57,730 bases of DNA, from assembly GCF_900142085.1 (NCBI RefSeq), contig NZ_FQZQ01000025.1:1-57730 (forward strand), written 5' to 3'. Made by a program: the position numbers and the translations under genes. Positions 19,422 through 27,205 of the stretch are shown piece by piece. The stretch comes from Shimia gijangensis (GTDB taxonomy: Bacteria; Pseudomonadota; Alphaproteobacteria; Rhodobacterales; Rhodobacteraceae). Below the pieces are notes generated by a model. It ran no database searches and was not told the origin of the DNA. It worked only from the letters and a program-made list of their open reading frames with translations. Numbering within the stretch: the stretch's first letter is position 1; every line of letters starts with the position of its first letter.

Positions 19422-19445
19422 GGCCCGCCAGTAGGTTGGCGGGCC
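19422..19445 (-). terminator. Intercistronic hairpin between the corrinoid and DUF1638 genes
   Basis: On the minus strand GGCCCGCCA-ACCTAC-TGGCGGGCC is a perfect 9-bp stem followed by TTTACTTT. It lies between the stop of the corrinoid gene and the DUF1638 start. It may act as a partial terminator that sets the ratio of the two products. Confidence 0.6.
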
Positions 19446-19473
19446 AAATTCATGTGGATGTTTTGAAGCCGGT

Positions 19474-20172
19474 TCAGGCGTTCAGCTGGTTATGTTTGCG
19501 ACCCACAAGATCTTTGGCGGTTTCCACGGCCACGGCGGCGTCACGACAGTATGCATCAGCACCAATGGCCTTGCCAAACTCTTCGTTCAGCGGCGCACCA
19601 CCAACCAGTACGATATAGTCTTCGCGCACGCCTTGTTCGACCAGCGTGTCGATCACGACTTTCATATAGGGCATGGTGGTTGTCAGCAGCGCAGACATGC
19701 CCAGAATATCGGGCTCTTCTTTTTCCAGCGCCTCAAGGTAATTCTCAACGGGGTTGTTGATGCCCAGATCGACAACTTCGAAACCGGCGCCTTCCATCAT
19801 CATCGAAACAAGGTTTTTACCGATGTCATGGATGTCGCCTTTGACTGTGCCAATCACCATCTTGCCAACACGCGGTGCGCCTGTGGCGGCCAGAAGTGGC
19901 TTGAGGATGGCCATGCCACCTTTCATAGCGTTCGCAGCCAAGAGAACTTCTGGCACAAACAAAATGCCATCGCGGAAATCGGCACCAACGATGGTCATAC
20001 CGCCAACCAAAGCTTCGGTCAGAACGCGGTAGGGTTCCCATTCGCGTTCCAGCAGGATGTTCACCGCCTCTTCGATCTCTTCCTTGAGACCGTCATAGAG
20101 GTCGTCGAACATCTGTTGAACCAGTTCTTCGTCGTCTAGTTCTGACAGGATGATATCGTCTTCTTCCGACAT
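19474..20172 (-). CDS. Corrinoid (B12-binding) methyltransferase protein
   Basis: A 232-residue cobalamin carrier of the MtbC/MetH-like type. A helical cap domain (about 15-95) with EEAVNILLER and LFVPEVLLAANAM precedes the B12-binding Rossmann domain (about 100-225). The signature D113-x-H115-x-x-G118 in KGDIHDIGKN provides the lower cobalt ligand. Further motifs are GINNPVENYLEAL, SALLTTTMPYM and VGGAPLNEEF. The ATG at 20172 has AGAGGAAA upstream; a longer frame to 20235 is unlikely. With Bmt nearby it is probably the corrinoid subunit of a split methionine synthase; methylamine or methoxyl demethylation is the alternative. Confidence 0.92.
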   Translation of the reverse strand: MSEEDDIILSELDDEELVQQMFDDLYDGLKEEIEEAVNILLEREWEPYRVLTEALVGGMTIVGADFRDGILFVPEVLLAANAMKGGMAILKPLLAATGAPRVGKMVIGTVKGDIHDIGKNLVSMMMEGAGFEVVDLGINNPVENYLEALEKEEPDILGMSALLTTTMPYMKVVIDTLVEQGVREDYIVLVGGAPLNEEFGKAIGADAYCRDAAVAVETAKDLVGRKHNQLNA

Positions 20173-20354
20173 GGGCTTTCCTCTGATTTCCGGCGTGCTG
20201 GCCAGGGTTTTTGTAGTTGTCCCACATTTGTGCAATTTCGACCGTATCGACTGTCAAATTTGCGACATGACCCGGGCTGACACCGACTTATATCGTTGAA
20301 ACATCGCTAGCCCAGTGAAAATTATTCAAGTTGATGTTGCGAATTATTGATTTT

Positions 20355-20369
20355 GTTCTTTGTTTGTTC
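20355..20369 (+). promoter_or_regulatory. LexA (SOS) box, GTTC-N7-GTTC
   Basis: GTTC at 20355-20358 and GTTC at 20366-20369 are separated by exactly seven bases (TTTGTTT), the direct-repeat consensus bound by LexA in alphaproteobacteria. The box ends 13 bases before the ATG of the radical SAM gene, where bound LexA would block transcription or its start. No other perfectly spaced copy was noticed in the intergenic regions. Confidence 0.75.
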
Positions 20370-20382
20370 TAATTGATTATGC

Positions 20383-21468
20383 ATGACAGAACAAAGGGCG
20401 TACTCGATAGACAGCAAAAGGCGGCGCGGGCGCGGCGCGTTGAGCAACGCGACCGGCCGGTTTGATCTGGATCGCATTGAACAAAGTGATGGTTGGGAGA
20501 TTGAAGAGGTGCGTCCTGCGTTTGACACGCAAATTCGCCTTGAACATGCCAAGAGTATGATAGCGCGGAACTCTTCGCCCGATGTGCCGTTTGATCGGTC
20601 GATCAATCCTTATCGCGGATGCGAGCACGGGTGCATCTATTGCTTTGCACGACCTACCCATGCCTATCTTGGAATGTCTCCGGGGCTGGACTTTGAGACA
20701 CAGATCATTGCTCGTCCAAATGCGCCAGAGATTCTGGAAAAGGAATTGCAGCGCAAATCTTATCGTGTGGCGACATTGGCAATCGGCACAAACACCGATC
20801 CCTACCAGCCAGCTGAGCGGGATCACGGCATTATGCGGGCCTGCCTGGAGATACTGAGAGATTTCAGCCATCCGGTTGGGATTGTCACCAAGGGAACCCT
20901 GATTGAACGCGACATTGATCTTTTGGGGGATATGGCAGCGCGAAACCTGGTGCATGTTGGCGTGTCTGTAACCACGCTTGATCCACATCTGTCACGGCTG
21001 ATGGAGCCGCGTGTGCCGTCACCTGCGCGCCGGCTCGCAACAATCCGTAGATTGAGCGACGCGGGAGTTCCCGTGCGGGTCATGATGGCGCCGGTGGTGC
21101 CATCTATCACTGATCACGAGATTGAAGCGGTTCTTAAGGCTGGCAAGGATGCCGGAGCGATTTCCGCGTCCTGGATCATGTTGAGGTTGCCGTTGGAAGT
21201 GTCTGATATGTTTAAGGAATGGTTGGAAGAACACTTTCCAGAGCGAGCTTCACGTGTAATGGCGCGCGTGCGCGAGATGCACGGTGGGCGGGACTATGAC
21301 GCGGCGTGGGGGCGACGCATGCGCGGCGAAGGTCACTATGCCAGCATGATCTCAGCACGGTTCAAAATGGCTCAGCGCCGATTGGCGCTGGCTCCGGAAT
21401 TGCCCGAATTGGCATATGATTTATTTTGCTCACCCATCAGGAAAGGTGAGCAAATGTCATTGTTCTGA
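20383..21468 (+). CDS. PA0069-family radical SAM protein (SplB-like)
   Basis: A 361-residue radical SAM enzyme. The 4Fe-4S cysteines are C80, C84 and C87 in RGCEHGCIYCFARPTHAYLG. The N-terminus RRRGRGALSNATGRFD and the segments IGTNTDPYQPAE and TKGTLIERDIDLL match the PA0069/Rv2578c family, distantly related to spore photoproduct lyase. The biochemical function is not established. An SOS box just upstream suggests a DNA-damage role. The start has no clear Shine-Dalgarno sequence, so the transcript may have a very short leader. It is divergent from the corrinoid gene. Confidence 0.88.
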   Translation: MTEQRAYSIDSKRRRGRGALSNATGRFDLDRIEQSDGWEIEEVRPAFDTQIRLEHAKSMIARNSSPDVPFDRSINPYRGCEHGCIYCFARPTHAYLGMSPGLDFETQIIARPNAPEILEKELQRKSYRVATLAIGTNTDPYQPAERDHGIMRACLEILRDFSHPVGIVTKGTLIERDIDLLGDMAARNLVHVGVSVTTLDPHLSRLMEPRVPSPARRLATIRRLSDAGVPVRVMMAPVVPSITDHEIEAVLKAGKDAGAISASWIMLRLPLEVSDMFKEWLEEHFPERASRVMARVREMHGGRDYDAAWGRRMRGEGHYASMISARFKMAQRRLALAPELPELAYDLFCSPIRKGEQMSLF

Positions 21469-21472
21469 CAGA

Positions 21473-21739
21473 TCAGCCCGCCATTTCGGCAATGTAGTCG
21501 CTGACGCAACGGGCTTTGGCAATGGCCAGTTCCGCAATTTTCTGGTGATCTTTCGACCCACAATCTGCAATTTGATGGTCAAACTTAAGGCGGGCTTTTT
21601 CCAACGCTTCCAATTCAGCCGGGCGTACTTCAAATGCATATTCCAGCGGCGCGTCCGGAGCGAGGATACCTTCGTTGCGCAATTTTTCTTCGGCAATTTC
21701 TCGTGCCGTGGGGGTCATTTTGTCAAACAGAATGCTCAT
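21473..21739 (-). CDS. Small conserved hypothetical protein, 88 residues
   Basis: An 88-residue mostly helical, charged protein starting MSILFDKMTPTAREIAEEKL, with two cysteines late in the chain (DCGSKDH and ARCVSDYI). AAGGAG six bases before the ATG at 21739 supports this start over the longer frame to 21844. No signal peptide or membrane segment is seen. I do not recognise the family. It lies between the radical SAM gene (convergent, 4 bases apart) and Bmt, and may be co-transcribed with Bmt through a weak terminator. Confidence 0.7.
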   Translation of the reverse strand: MSILFDKMTPTAREIAEEKLRNEGILAPDAPLEYAFEVRPAELEALEKARLKFDHQIADCGSKDHQKIAELAIAKARCVSDYIAEMAG

Positions 21740-21882
21740 TGTCGTCTCCTTAGCCGGGACATTGCAGACATGCCGTGTTCGGCAGGTATTTGTCGATCCG
21801 AGGTCCCGGCGGGCCAACCTTGGGTCAGGAGTAACGACTGGCACACTGATCTAGGTCAAATTGGGACAGGAGGTCGCAATGC

Positions 21883-21914
21883 AAAAGGCCGGAAAACCGA
21901 TTTCCCGGCCTTTT
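21883..21914 (-). terminator. Terminator after bmt
   Basis: AAAAGGCCGG and CCGGCCTTTT form a 10-bp stem with T-tracts in both directions. It lies 32 bases past the Bmt stop on the minus strand and before the 88-residue gene, so it probably ends the bmt transcript. Confidence 0.75.
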
Positions 21915-21945
21915 GGCGAAAGGTATGTCGGACTTTCGAGCCGTC

Positions 21946-22962
21946 TTAGCTGCGGCGTCTGCGATTGCGACGGGCAGGTGTGGCGGGCTCATCGTCACCG
22001 GTGCCGTCTCCAGCCGAGGAAAACGGTCCCAGAACTGACGTGATCTGATCCAACGTTGGGCGCGGTCCCCGGTCACGGGTTTCCAAGGCTTTTCGCATAG
22101 CATTGAGATGTTCGGGCATAGTACCACAACATCCGCCAATGATCGTTGCTCCACAATCACGCGCCATAACAGCGTACTCACCCATCAATTCAGGTGTACC
22201 GTCATAGTGAATATGTCCGTCGACGTATTTTGGAATGCCTGCATTACCCTTGGCCACAATGGGCCGCTCTGTCCCTTGAGCGGCAAACCCCAACACTGTG
22301 CGTAGCAAATCCGACGCTCCGGTGCCACAATTGGCACCATAGCCAAGCGGAGGATTGGGCAGACTTTCGACCATTTGTACCATGTCCTGACTGGTCATGC
22401 CCATCATGGTGCGCCCGGCTGTGTCAAAGCTCATCGTGCCAACCCAAGGCATATCCGCCAGCGCAAATGCTTCGGCCGCAGCGCGGTATTCCTCAGGGGC
22501 AGAAATCGTCTCAAGCCACAAGACATCTGCACCACCCTCTTTCAGGCCTTCGGCTTGCTCGTGGAAAATTTCAACGGCATCGGCATGGCTAAGCGCGCCC
22601 ACAGGTTGCATGATTTCACCTGTCGGACCTACTGATCCAGCAACAATCACGTCGCGACCGGCTGCGTCCGCCACGTCGCGACCAAGTTCAGCGGCCATAC
22701 GCGACAATTCACGCGCACGGTGGCCCGCGTCATGCAGCTTAAGCCGGGCAGAATTACCCCCGAAGGAGTTGGTCAGAAACAGATCGCTCCCGTTGTCGAC
22801 AGCCAGACTGTAGAGCTTCTTGATTTTCGCGGGCTCTTGTTCGTTCCAGAGCTCTGGAGCATCACCCGAGCTGAGTCCCATGTTGAAAAGATTGGTGCCA
22901 GTAGCACCATCCGCCATAATCCAGTCTCGGCTCGTCAGCATTTTGGACAGGGCATTTGACAT
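21946..22962 (-). CDS. bmt: Homocysteine S-methyltransferase (Bmt/BHMT type)
   Basis: A 338-residue zinc-dependent homocysteine methyltransferase that makes methionine. The zinc ligands are C212 (YGANCGTG) and C278-C279 (GGCCGT). The N-terminal MADGATGTNLFNMGLSSGD is the conserved barrel strand that binds homocysteine. AAAGGAG precedes the ATG at 22962. Classical members use betaine. In Roseobacters this protein may instead act as the homocysteine-binding subunit of a split B12-dependent methionine synthase, which fits the corrinoid and DUF1638 genes 2-4 kb away. The Arg-rich tail (ARRNRRRRS) is unusual. Confidence 0.92.
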   Translation of the reverse strand: MSNALSKMLTSRDWIMADGATGTNLFNMGLSSGDAPELWNEQEPAKIKKLYSLAVDNGSDLFLTNSFGGNSARLKLHDAGHRARELSRMAAELGRDVADAAGRDVIVAGSVGPTGEIMQPVGALSHADAVEIFHEQAEGLKEGGADVLWLETISAPEEYRAAAEAFALADMPWVGTMSFDTAGRTMMGMTSQDMVQMVESLPNPPLGYGANCGTGASDLLRTVLGFAAQGTERPIVAKGNAGIPKYVDGHIHYDGTPELMGEYAVMARDCGATIIGGCCGTMPEHLNAMRKALETRDRGPRPTLDQITSVLGPFSSAGDGTGDDEPATPARRNRRRRS

Positions 22963-23018
22963 AAGACACTCCTTTGAAACGCATCATTGTAATTCTGGCA
23001 CATGTGTCACGCTGTGCA

Positions 23019-23060
23019 GGCAAGGGCAATTATATTTTGTTCATAGAGTTCATGAAGCAA
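23019..23060 (-). promoter_or_regulatory. Probable bmt promoter with direct-repeat operator
   Basis: On the minus strand a perfect TATAAT (23034-23029) lies 16 bases after TTCATG. The spacer and -35 contain the direct repeat ATGAAC-TCT-ATGAAC (plus-strand GTTCAT at 23039-23044 and 23048-23053). The transcript would have a leader of about 60 bases. The repeat may bind a methionine or homocysteine regulator; its spacing does not fit LexA. Confidence 0.5.
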
Positions 23061-23106
23061 AGGCGGTTTTCCGCCATTTGTGGTGGAGTAAACTGCTCAT
23101 GTTTCA

Positions 23107-23138
23107 AAGAAAACGCGCGAGGTTTTCAGCTCGCGCGT
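23107..23138 (-). terminator. Terminator after the zeta-subunit gene
   Basis: On the minus strand ACGCGCGAG-CTGAAAAC-CTCGCGCGT is followed by TTTCTTT, about 42 bases past the DUF1476 stop. A second small hairpin (GGCGG-TTTT-CCGCC, 23062-23075) lies beyond it. Confidence 0.75.
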
Positions 23139-23179
23139 CTCAATATTATTTTCGTGCAGTTCTAGTCCGAAGTTGAAGC

Positions 23180-23494
23180 TCAGGCTTCATCCATGACCTG
23201 TCGTTTAGCCACATTCAAAAGTTCGACGCGTTTGGCGCGAATCTCTTCTGACGTGATTTTGCCTTCCAGATCGGCAACCACTTTGCGCACAACATCTTCG
23301 TGGCCGGCCTCTTCGAAATCAGCGATCACAACGGTTTTGGCATAGGCATCAGCATCTTCGCCGGATTTGCCCAACAGTTCTGCGGCCCAAAGCCCCAACA
23401 ATTTGTTGGCCCTGGCGTCTGCTTTGAAGTTCATTTCTTCATCGTGAGCGAATTTGGCTTCGAATGCGTTTTCGCGATCATCAAAGGTGGTCAT
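23180..23494 (-). CDS. F1Fo-ATPase inhibitor zeta subunit (DUF1476)
   Basis: A 104-residue helical protein starting MTTFDDRENAFEAKFAHDEE. The length and the FKADARANKLLGLWAAELLG and DFEEAGHEDVVRKV segments match DUF1476, shown in Paracoccus to be the zeta subunit that inserts its N-terminus into F1 to block ATP hydrolysis. The ATG at 23494 has AAGGGAA upstream; the frame to 23653 is too long. It is divergent from purC. Confidence 0.9.
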   Translation of the reverse strand: MTTFDDRENAFEAKFAHDEEMNFKADARANKLLGLWAAELLGKSGEDADAYAKTVVIADFEEAGHEDVVRKVVADLEGKITSEEIRAKRVELLNVAKRQVMDEA

Positions 23495-23651
23495 CTGCGG
23501 ATTCCCTTGCAAATGTTGAAGTCGGTCCTTGTTTGCACATGCGGCCCTATCGCCGCAAGGGGGGTGGGCGTGCTTGCGACAATGCCGCCCATGATTTATG
23601 AGGACGCCAGAGAGCGGGGACTCGCCCCCGCATGATAGGAAAGAGACGTCC

Positions 23652-24407
23652 ATGGCGCGCGGTAAGAAGATTTACGAAGGCAAGGCCAAAATTTTGTTCG
23701 AAGGCCCTGAGCCAGGCACGATTATCCAATATTTTAAGGACGATGCGACCGCTTTCAATGCCGAGAAAAAAGATGTGATTGACGGGAAGGGCGCCTTGAA
23801 CAACCGCCTGTCCGAATATTTCATGACCGGTTTAAACCAAATAGGCGTTCCGACGCACTTCCTAAAGCGGCTCAATATGCGCGAACAATTGGTTCGGTCA
23901 TGCGAAATTATTCCACTGGAAGTGATCGTGCGGAACTTTGCCGCAGGCACTATGAGCAAACGACTGGGCATTGAGGAAGGCACACAGCTGCCGCGTCCGA
24001 TTGTCGAGTATTGCTACAAAGATGACAGTTTGGGTGATCCGCTGGTCTCAGAAGAACATATCGCGGCGTTTGGCTGGGCTGGCCAACAGGATATGGATGA
24101 CATTCTGGGCCTCGCGCTTCGGGTGAATGACTTTATGTCCGGCGTTATGTTCGGCGTTGGTATCAAGCTGATCGACTTTAAGATCGAAATTGGCCGTGTG
24201 TACGATGGCGATTTTCAACGTCTTGTCGTGGCCGATGAGATCAGTCCGGACAGCTGTCGTTTGTGGGATATGGAAACCAATCAGAAGTTGGACAAAGACG
24301 TGTTTCGCCGCGATTTGGGAAGCCTGACCGATGCCTATGCAGAAGTCGCTCGGCGTTTGGGTGTGATGCCTAAGGGCACTGGACCTAAACCGACACTTGT
24401 GAACTAA
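23652..24407 (+). CDS. purC: Phosphoribosylaminoimidazole-succinocarboxamide synthase
   Basis: A 251-residue SAICAR synthetase, the ATP-dependent step that joins aspartate to CAIR in de novo purine synthesis. [18 protein letters not shown] is the typical N-terminus, with GAAAGAGA upstream of the ATG at 23652. Signature motifs are [11 protein letters not shown] and [10 protein letters not shown]. It is followed by purS and purQ on the same strand, forming a purine operon. A small hairpin (CGCCCG-GAG-CGGGCG, 24415-24429) sits in the 92-base gap to purS. Confidence 0.97.
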   Translation: MARGKKIYEGKAKILFEGPEPGTIIQYFKDDATAFNAEKKDVIDGKGALNNRLSEYFMTGLNQIGVPTHFLKRLNMREQLVRSCEIIPLEVIVRNFAAGTMSKRLGIEEGTQLPRPIVEYCYKDDSLGDPLVSEEHIAAFGWAGQQDMDDILGLALRVNDFMSGVMFGVGIKLIDFKIEIGRVYDGDFQRLVVADEISPDSCRLWDMETNQKLDKDVFRRDLGSLTDAYAEVARRLGVMPKGTGPKPTLVN

Positions 24408-24499
24408 CAGGTTGCGCCCGGAGCGGGCGTAGCAAATCGAGTATTTTTGCTGAGATGAAGCCTGTAAGGGTTCATATTGGCCAGACCGGAGAGAGACTG

Positions 24500-24730
24500 A
24501 TGAAAGCGCGTGTCTATGTGATGCTGAAAAACGGAGTTCTGGACCCACAGGGCGAAGCGGTGCGTCACGCACTGGGAAGCCTAGGGTTTGATGGCGTCGA
24601 AGGCGTACGCCAAGGCAAGGTAATCGAGCTGGATCTTGCTGAAGGCTCTACTGAGGCCACGGTCAACGAGATGTGCGAAAAGCTGTTGGCCAACACAGTG
24701 ATTGAAAGCTATCGCGTGGAGCTGATGTGA
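24500..24730 (+). CDS. purS: Phosphoribosylformylglycinamidine synthase subunit PurS
   Basis: A 76-residue subunit that bridges PurL and PurQ in the three-part FGAM synthase. [21 protein letters not shown] and the central [17 protein letters not shown] are typical. The ATG at 24500 follows GGAGAGA; the upstream frame to 24455 is not needed. Its stop overlaps the start of purQ (TGATG), showing translational coupling. Confidence 0.95.
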   Translation: MKARVYVMLKNGVLDPQGEAVRHALGSLGFDGVEGVRQGKVIELDLAEGSTEATVNEMCEKLLANTVIESYRVELM

Positions 24731-25398
24731 TGAAAGCAGCGGTCATTGTTTTCCCGGGATCAAACTGCGACCGCGATCTTGCGGTGGCATTTGAACGCGC
24801 GGGTATGGATGTCACTATGGTGTGGCACAAGGACACAAGCCTGCCGGAAGGTCTTGATATTGTTGGCGTTCCTGGCGGATTTTCCTTTGGTGACTATCTG
24901 CGTTGCGGGGCAATTGCAGCCAACTCGCCGATCTGTCGCTCGTTGATTAATCATACGGAACGCGGTGGATATGCACTTGGGGTTTGTAACGGATTTCAAA
25001 TTCTGACCGAGACCGGCATTCTACCGGGGGCGTTACGCCGCAATGGTGGGCTCAAATATATTTGCCGCACCGTAGGCCTAAAGGTCGAGAACAATGAGAC
25101 CGCCTTTACCTGCGCCTATGACAAGGAGCAGGTGATTGACGTGCCGATCGCGCATCATGACGGTAATTACTTTGTTGACGATGCAAAGCTGGCACAGTTG
25201 CAAGGGGAAGGGCGAATAGCCTTTACCTATATGGACAATCCCAACGGGTCCGTGGCGGATATTGCTGGTGTGATTTCCAAAAACCGCCGGGTTCTGGGAA
25301 TGATGCCACATCCAGAACGTGCCGCAGATGCGGATCACGGTGGGACCGATGGGGTGGCAATGTTCCGCTCGCTTATGGAGCAGTTGGCAACGGCCTGA
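24730..25398 (+). CDS. purQ: Phosphoribosylformylglycinamidine synthase subunit PurQ
   Basis: A 222-residue class I glutamine amidotransferase that supplies ammonia for FGAM synthesis. The N-terminus is [20 protein letters not shown], the nucleophile cysteine lies in [11 protein letters not shown] and the catalytic His-Glu in MPHPERA. The ATG at 24730 shares one base with the purS stop; a GTG three bases earlier is also possible. PurL is not in the window. Confidence 0.96.
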   Translation: MKAAVIVFPGSNCDRDLAVAFERAGMDVTMVWHKDTSLPEGLDIVGVPGGFSFGDYLRCGAIAANSPICRSLINHTERGGYALGVCNGFQILTETGILPGALRRNGGLKYICRTVGLKVENNETAFTCAYDKEQVIDVPIAHHDGNYFVDDAKLAQLQGEGRIAFTYMDNPNGSVADIAGVISKNRRVLGMMPHPERAADADHGGTDGVAMFRSLMEQLATA

Positions 25399-25435
25399 CT
25401 TGAGACCCGGCGCGGAGCCGCGTACTCTAGTTGCT

Positions 25436-27199
25436 ATGGAACCGCTGCCGCTGGAAACCACCGATAGCCCGAAACCGCACCCTAGGAATTGGCGATTGCG
25501 GGTTGGGCTTGCCGTGGTCATAGCCATTGCCGCAGTAACGATTTGGGTCACCAATTCATTCCTGACCGACCGTTTTACTCAAAATACCCGCAATCGGGCG
25601 GAATTGCGGTTGGCTTTGTATTCCGGGAATTTGCAGTCTGAATTGCGACGCAACGCGATTGTTCCCCAACTTTTGGCGAAGGATCCAGCCCTGATTTCTG
25701 CGCTGACCTCGGGCGATTTTTCGTTATCGACGGCGCGTTTGATTTCATTCGTTGAGGAAATCGGGGCGGCATCGTTGATGCTGTTGGACTCAGATGGCCG
25801 TACAGTTGCGGCCACAGATCGCACAAAAATCGGCGCCAACTATCGTGGGAATGAGTTCTTTATCAGTGCCTTGCGATCTAATCTTACAGTGTTTTCTTCC
25901 GAAAGAAGTGAAAGCAACGCACATAAATTCACCTACGCCCGACGGCTGGATTTTCAGGGACAAGTGATTGGGGTGATCGCGGTTGAAGCGGATCTTCAGA
26001 AGTTTGAACGCGCGTGGGCTGGCATTTCTGATGTGGTGTTTGTGACCGACAGTCAGGGCACCATTATTCTGACGACCGAGCCGCGATGGCGTGGATTGTC
26101 AGAAGAAGCAGCGCTGATGCGTCAACCGGCGCAAGGGGCTATTGAACGTGCTATTCAGGCCACCTCTGATTGGACCCAAGTTCCTGCAGACGCCTACATT
26201 CGCGGCGAAGGCGTCATGCGCGAGGACGCTCGAATTCCGTTCCGGGGATGGCGGATGACGTCCTTTACCGGCTACAATAGCGTTCGCGAAAAAGTAAACG
26301 CTGTGCTGGCGCTTGAAATCATGGTTTTTGCCGTGCTTCTGGCATTGGCCTTCTACGCTCTCAATCGCAAAAGCCTTTTGCGAATGGCCCTGTTTCAAAG
26401 GGAATCTGCGGATTTGCGGGCGCTGAATTTGAGGTTGCAGAGCGAGATTGCCGAGCGCGAACGCATGCAGGAAAGCCTCGCCGTGGCCGAGCAATCTCTG
26501 GCGCAAGAATCTAAATTGGCTGCCTTAGGTGAGATGTCAGCGGCGGTGAGCCATGAGTTGAACCAACCATTGGCGGCTATGAAGACTTATCTCGCGGGCG
26601 CGCGTCTGTTGTTGCGGCGAAACCGTCCGGAAGAGGCTCTGTCATCCTTCCAGCGCATTGACGATCTTATAGAGCGGATGGGATCAATTACCAAGCAGTT
26701 GAAATCCTATGCCCGCAAGGGTGGCGATGTTTTTAACCCCGTTGAGATGACGGACGCGCTGAATTCAGCCTTGTCGATGATGGAGCCACAGCTGCGTCAG
26801 GGGCATGTTAGGATTGGGCGTATCCTTCCGGATGTGCCGGTTCGGGTGATGGGGGATCGGGTGCGTATTGAGCAGGTGATTATCAATCTTTTGCGCAACG
26901 CGTTGGATGCCACCAAAGGTGAACCTGACCCGGAAATTGAAATCCTTTTGGCGGCGGGTGAGACCGCCACGCTGACAGTGCGCGACAACGGGCCGGGGAT
27001 TGAAAACCTGGATGACTTGTTCGAGCCATTTTTCACAACCAAGCAACCCGGAGACGGGGTTGGGTTGGGGTTGGCGATCTCTTCGGGCATCGTAAGTGAT
27101 CTTGGCGGGCGCCTGACAGCGCGTAACGGAACCATTCGGGGGGCTGTATTTGAAGTTCAGCTTCCTATTTTGACAGAAGAGATTGAGGCAGCGGAGTAA
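25436..27199 (+). CDS. dctB: DctB-type sensor histidine kinase
   Basis: A 587-residue membrane kinase. TM1 (21-43) and TM2 (about 292-311) flank a periplasmic PDC/Cache sensor domain. A coiled coil (about 320-360) leads to the DHp helix with H373 in AAVSHELNQPLAAMK. The ATPase domain has NLLRNALDATKG, DNGPGI and GLGLAIS. DctB proteins sense C4-dicarboxylates and phosphorylate DctD. I chose ATG 25436; the longer frame overlaps purQ heavily. No dct transporter genes are adjacent, so the ligand is inferred from family only. Confidence 0.85.
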   Translation: MEPLPLETTDSPKPHPRNWRLRVGLAVVIAIAAVTIWVTNSFLTDRFTQNTRNRAELRLALYSGNLQSELRRNAIVPQLLAKDPALISALTSGDFSLSTARLISFVEEIGAASLMLLDSDGRTVAATDRTKIGANYRGNEFFISALRSNLTVFSSERSESNAHKFTYARRLDFQGQVIGVIAVEADLQKFERAWAGISDVVFVTDSQGTIILTTEPRWRGLSEEAALMRQPAQGAIERAIQATSDWTQVPADAYIRGEGVMREDARIPFRGWRMTSFTGYNSVREKVNAVLALEIMVFAVLLALAFYALNRKSLLRMALFQRESADLRALNLRLQSEIAERERMQESLAVAEQSLAQESKLAALGEMSAAVSHELNQPLAAMKTYLAGARLLLRRNRPEEALSSFQRIDDLIERMGSITKQLKSYARKGGDVFNPVEMTDALNSALSMMEPQLRQGHVRIGRILPDVPVRVMGDRVRIEQVIINLLRNALDATKGEPDPEIEILLAAGETATLTVRDNGPGIENLDDLFEPFFTTKQPGDGVGLGLAISSGIVSDLGGRLTARNGTIRGAVFEVQLPILTEEIEAAE

Positions 27200-27205
27200 T
27201 AAGTC

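Noticed and set aside
22963..23022. SAM or SAH riboswitch in the bmt leader
   Set aside because: The 60-base leader shows no match to the SAM-II, SAM/SAH or SAH patterns I know; only a short imperfect palindrome is seen.
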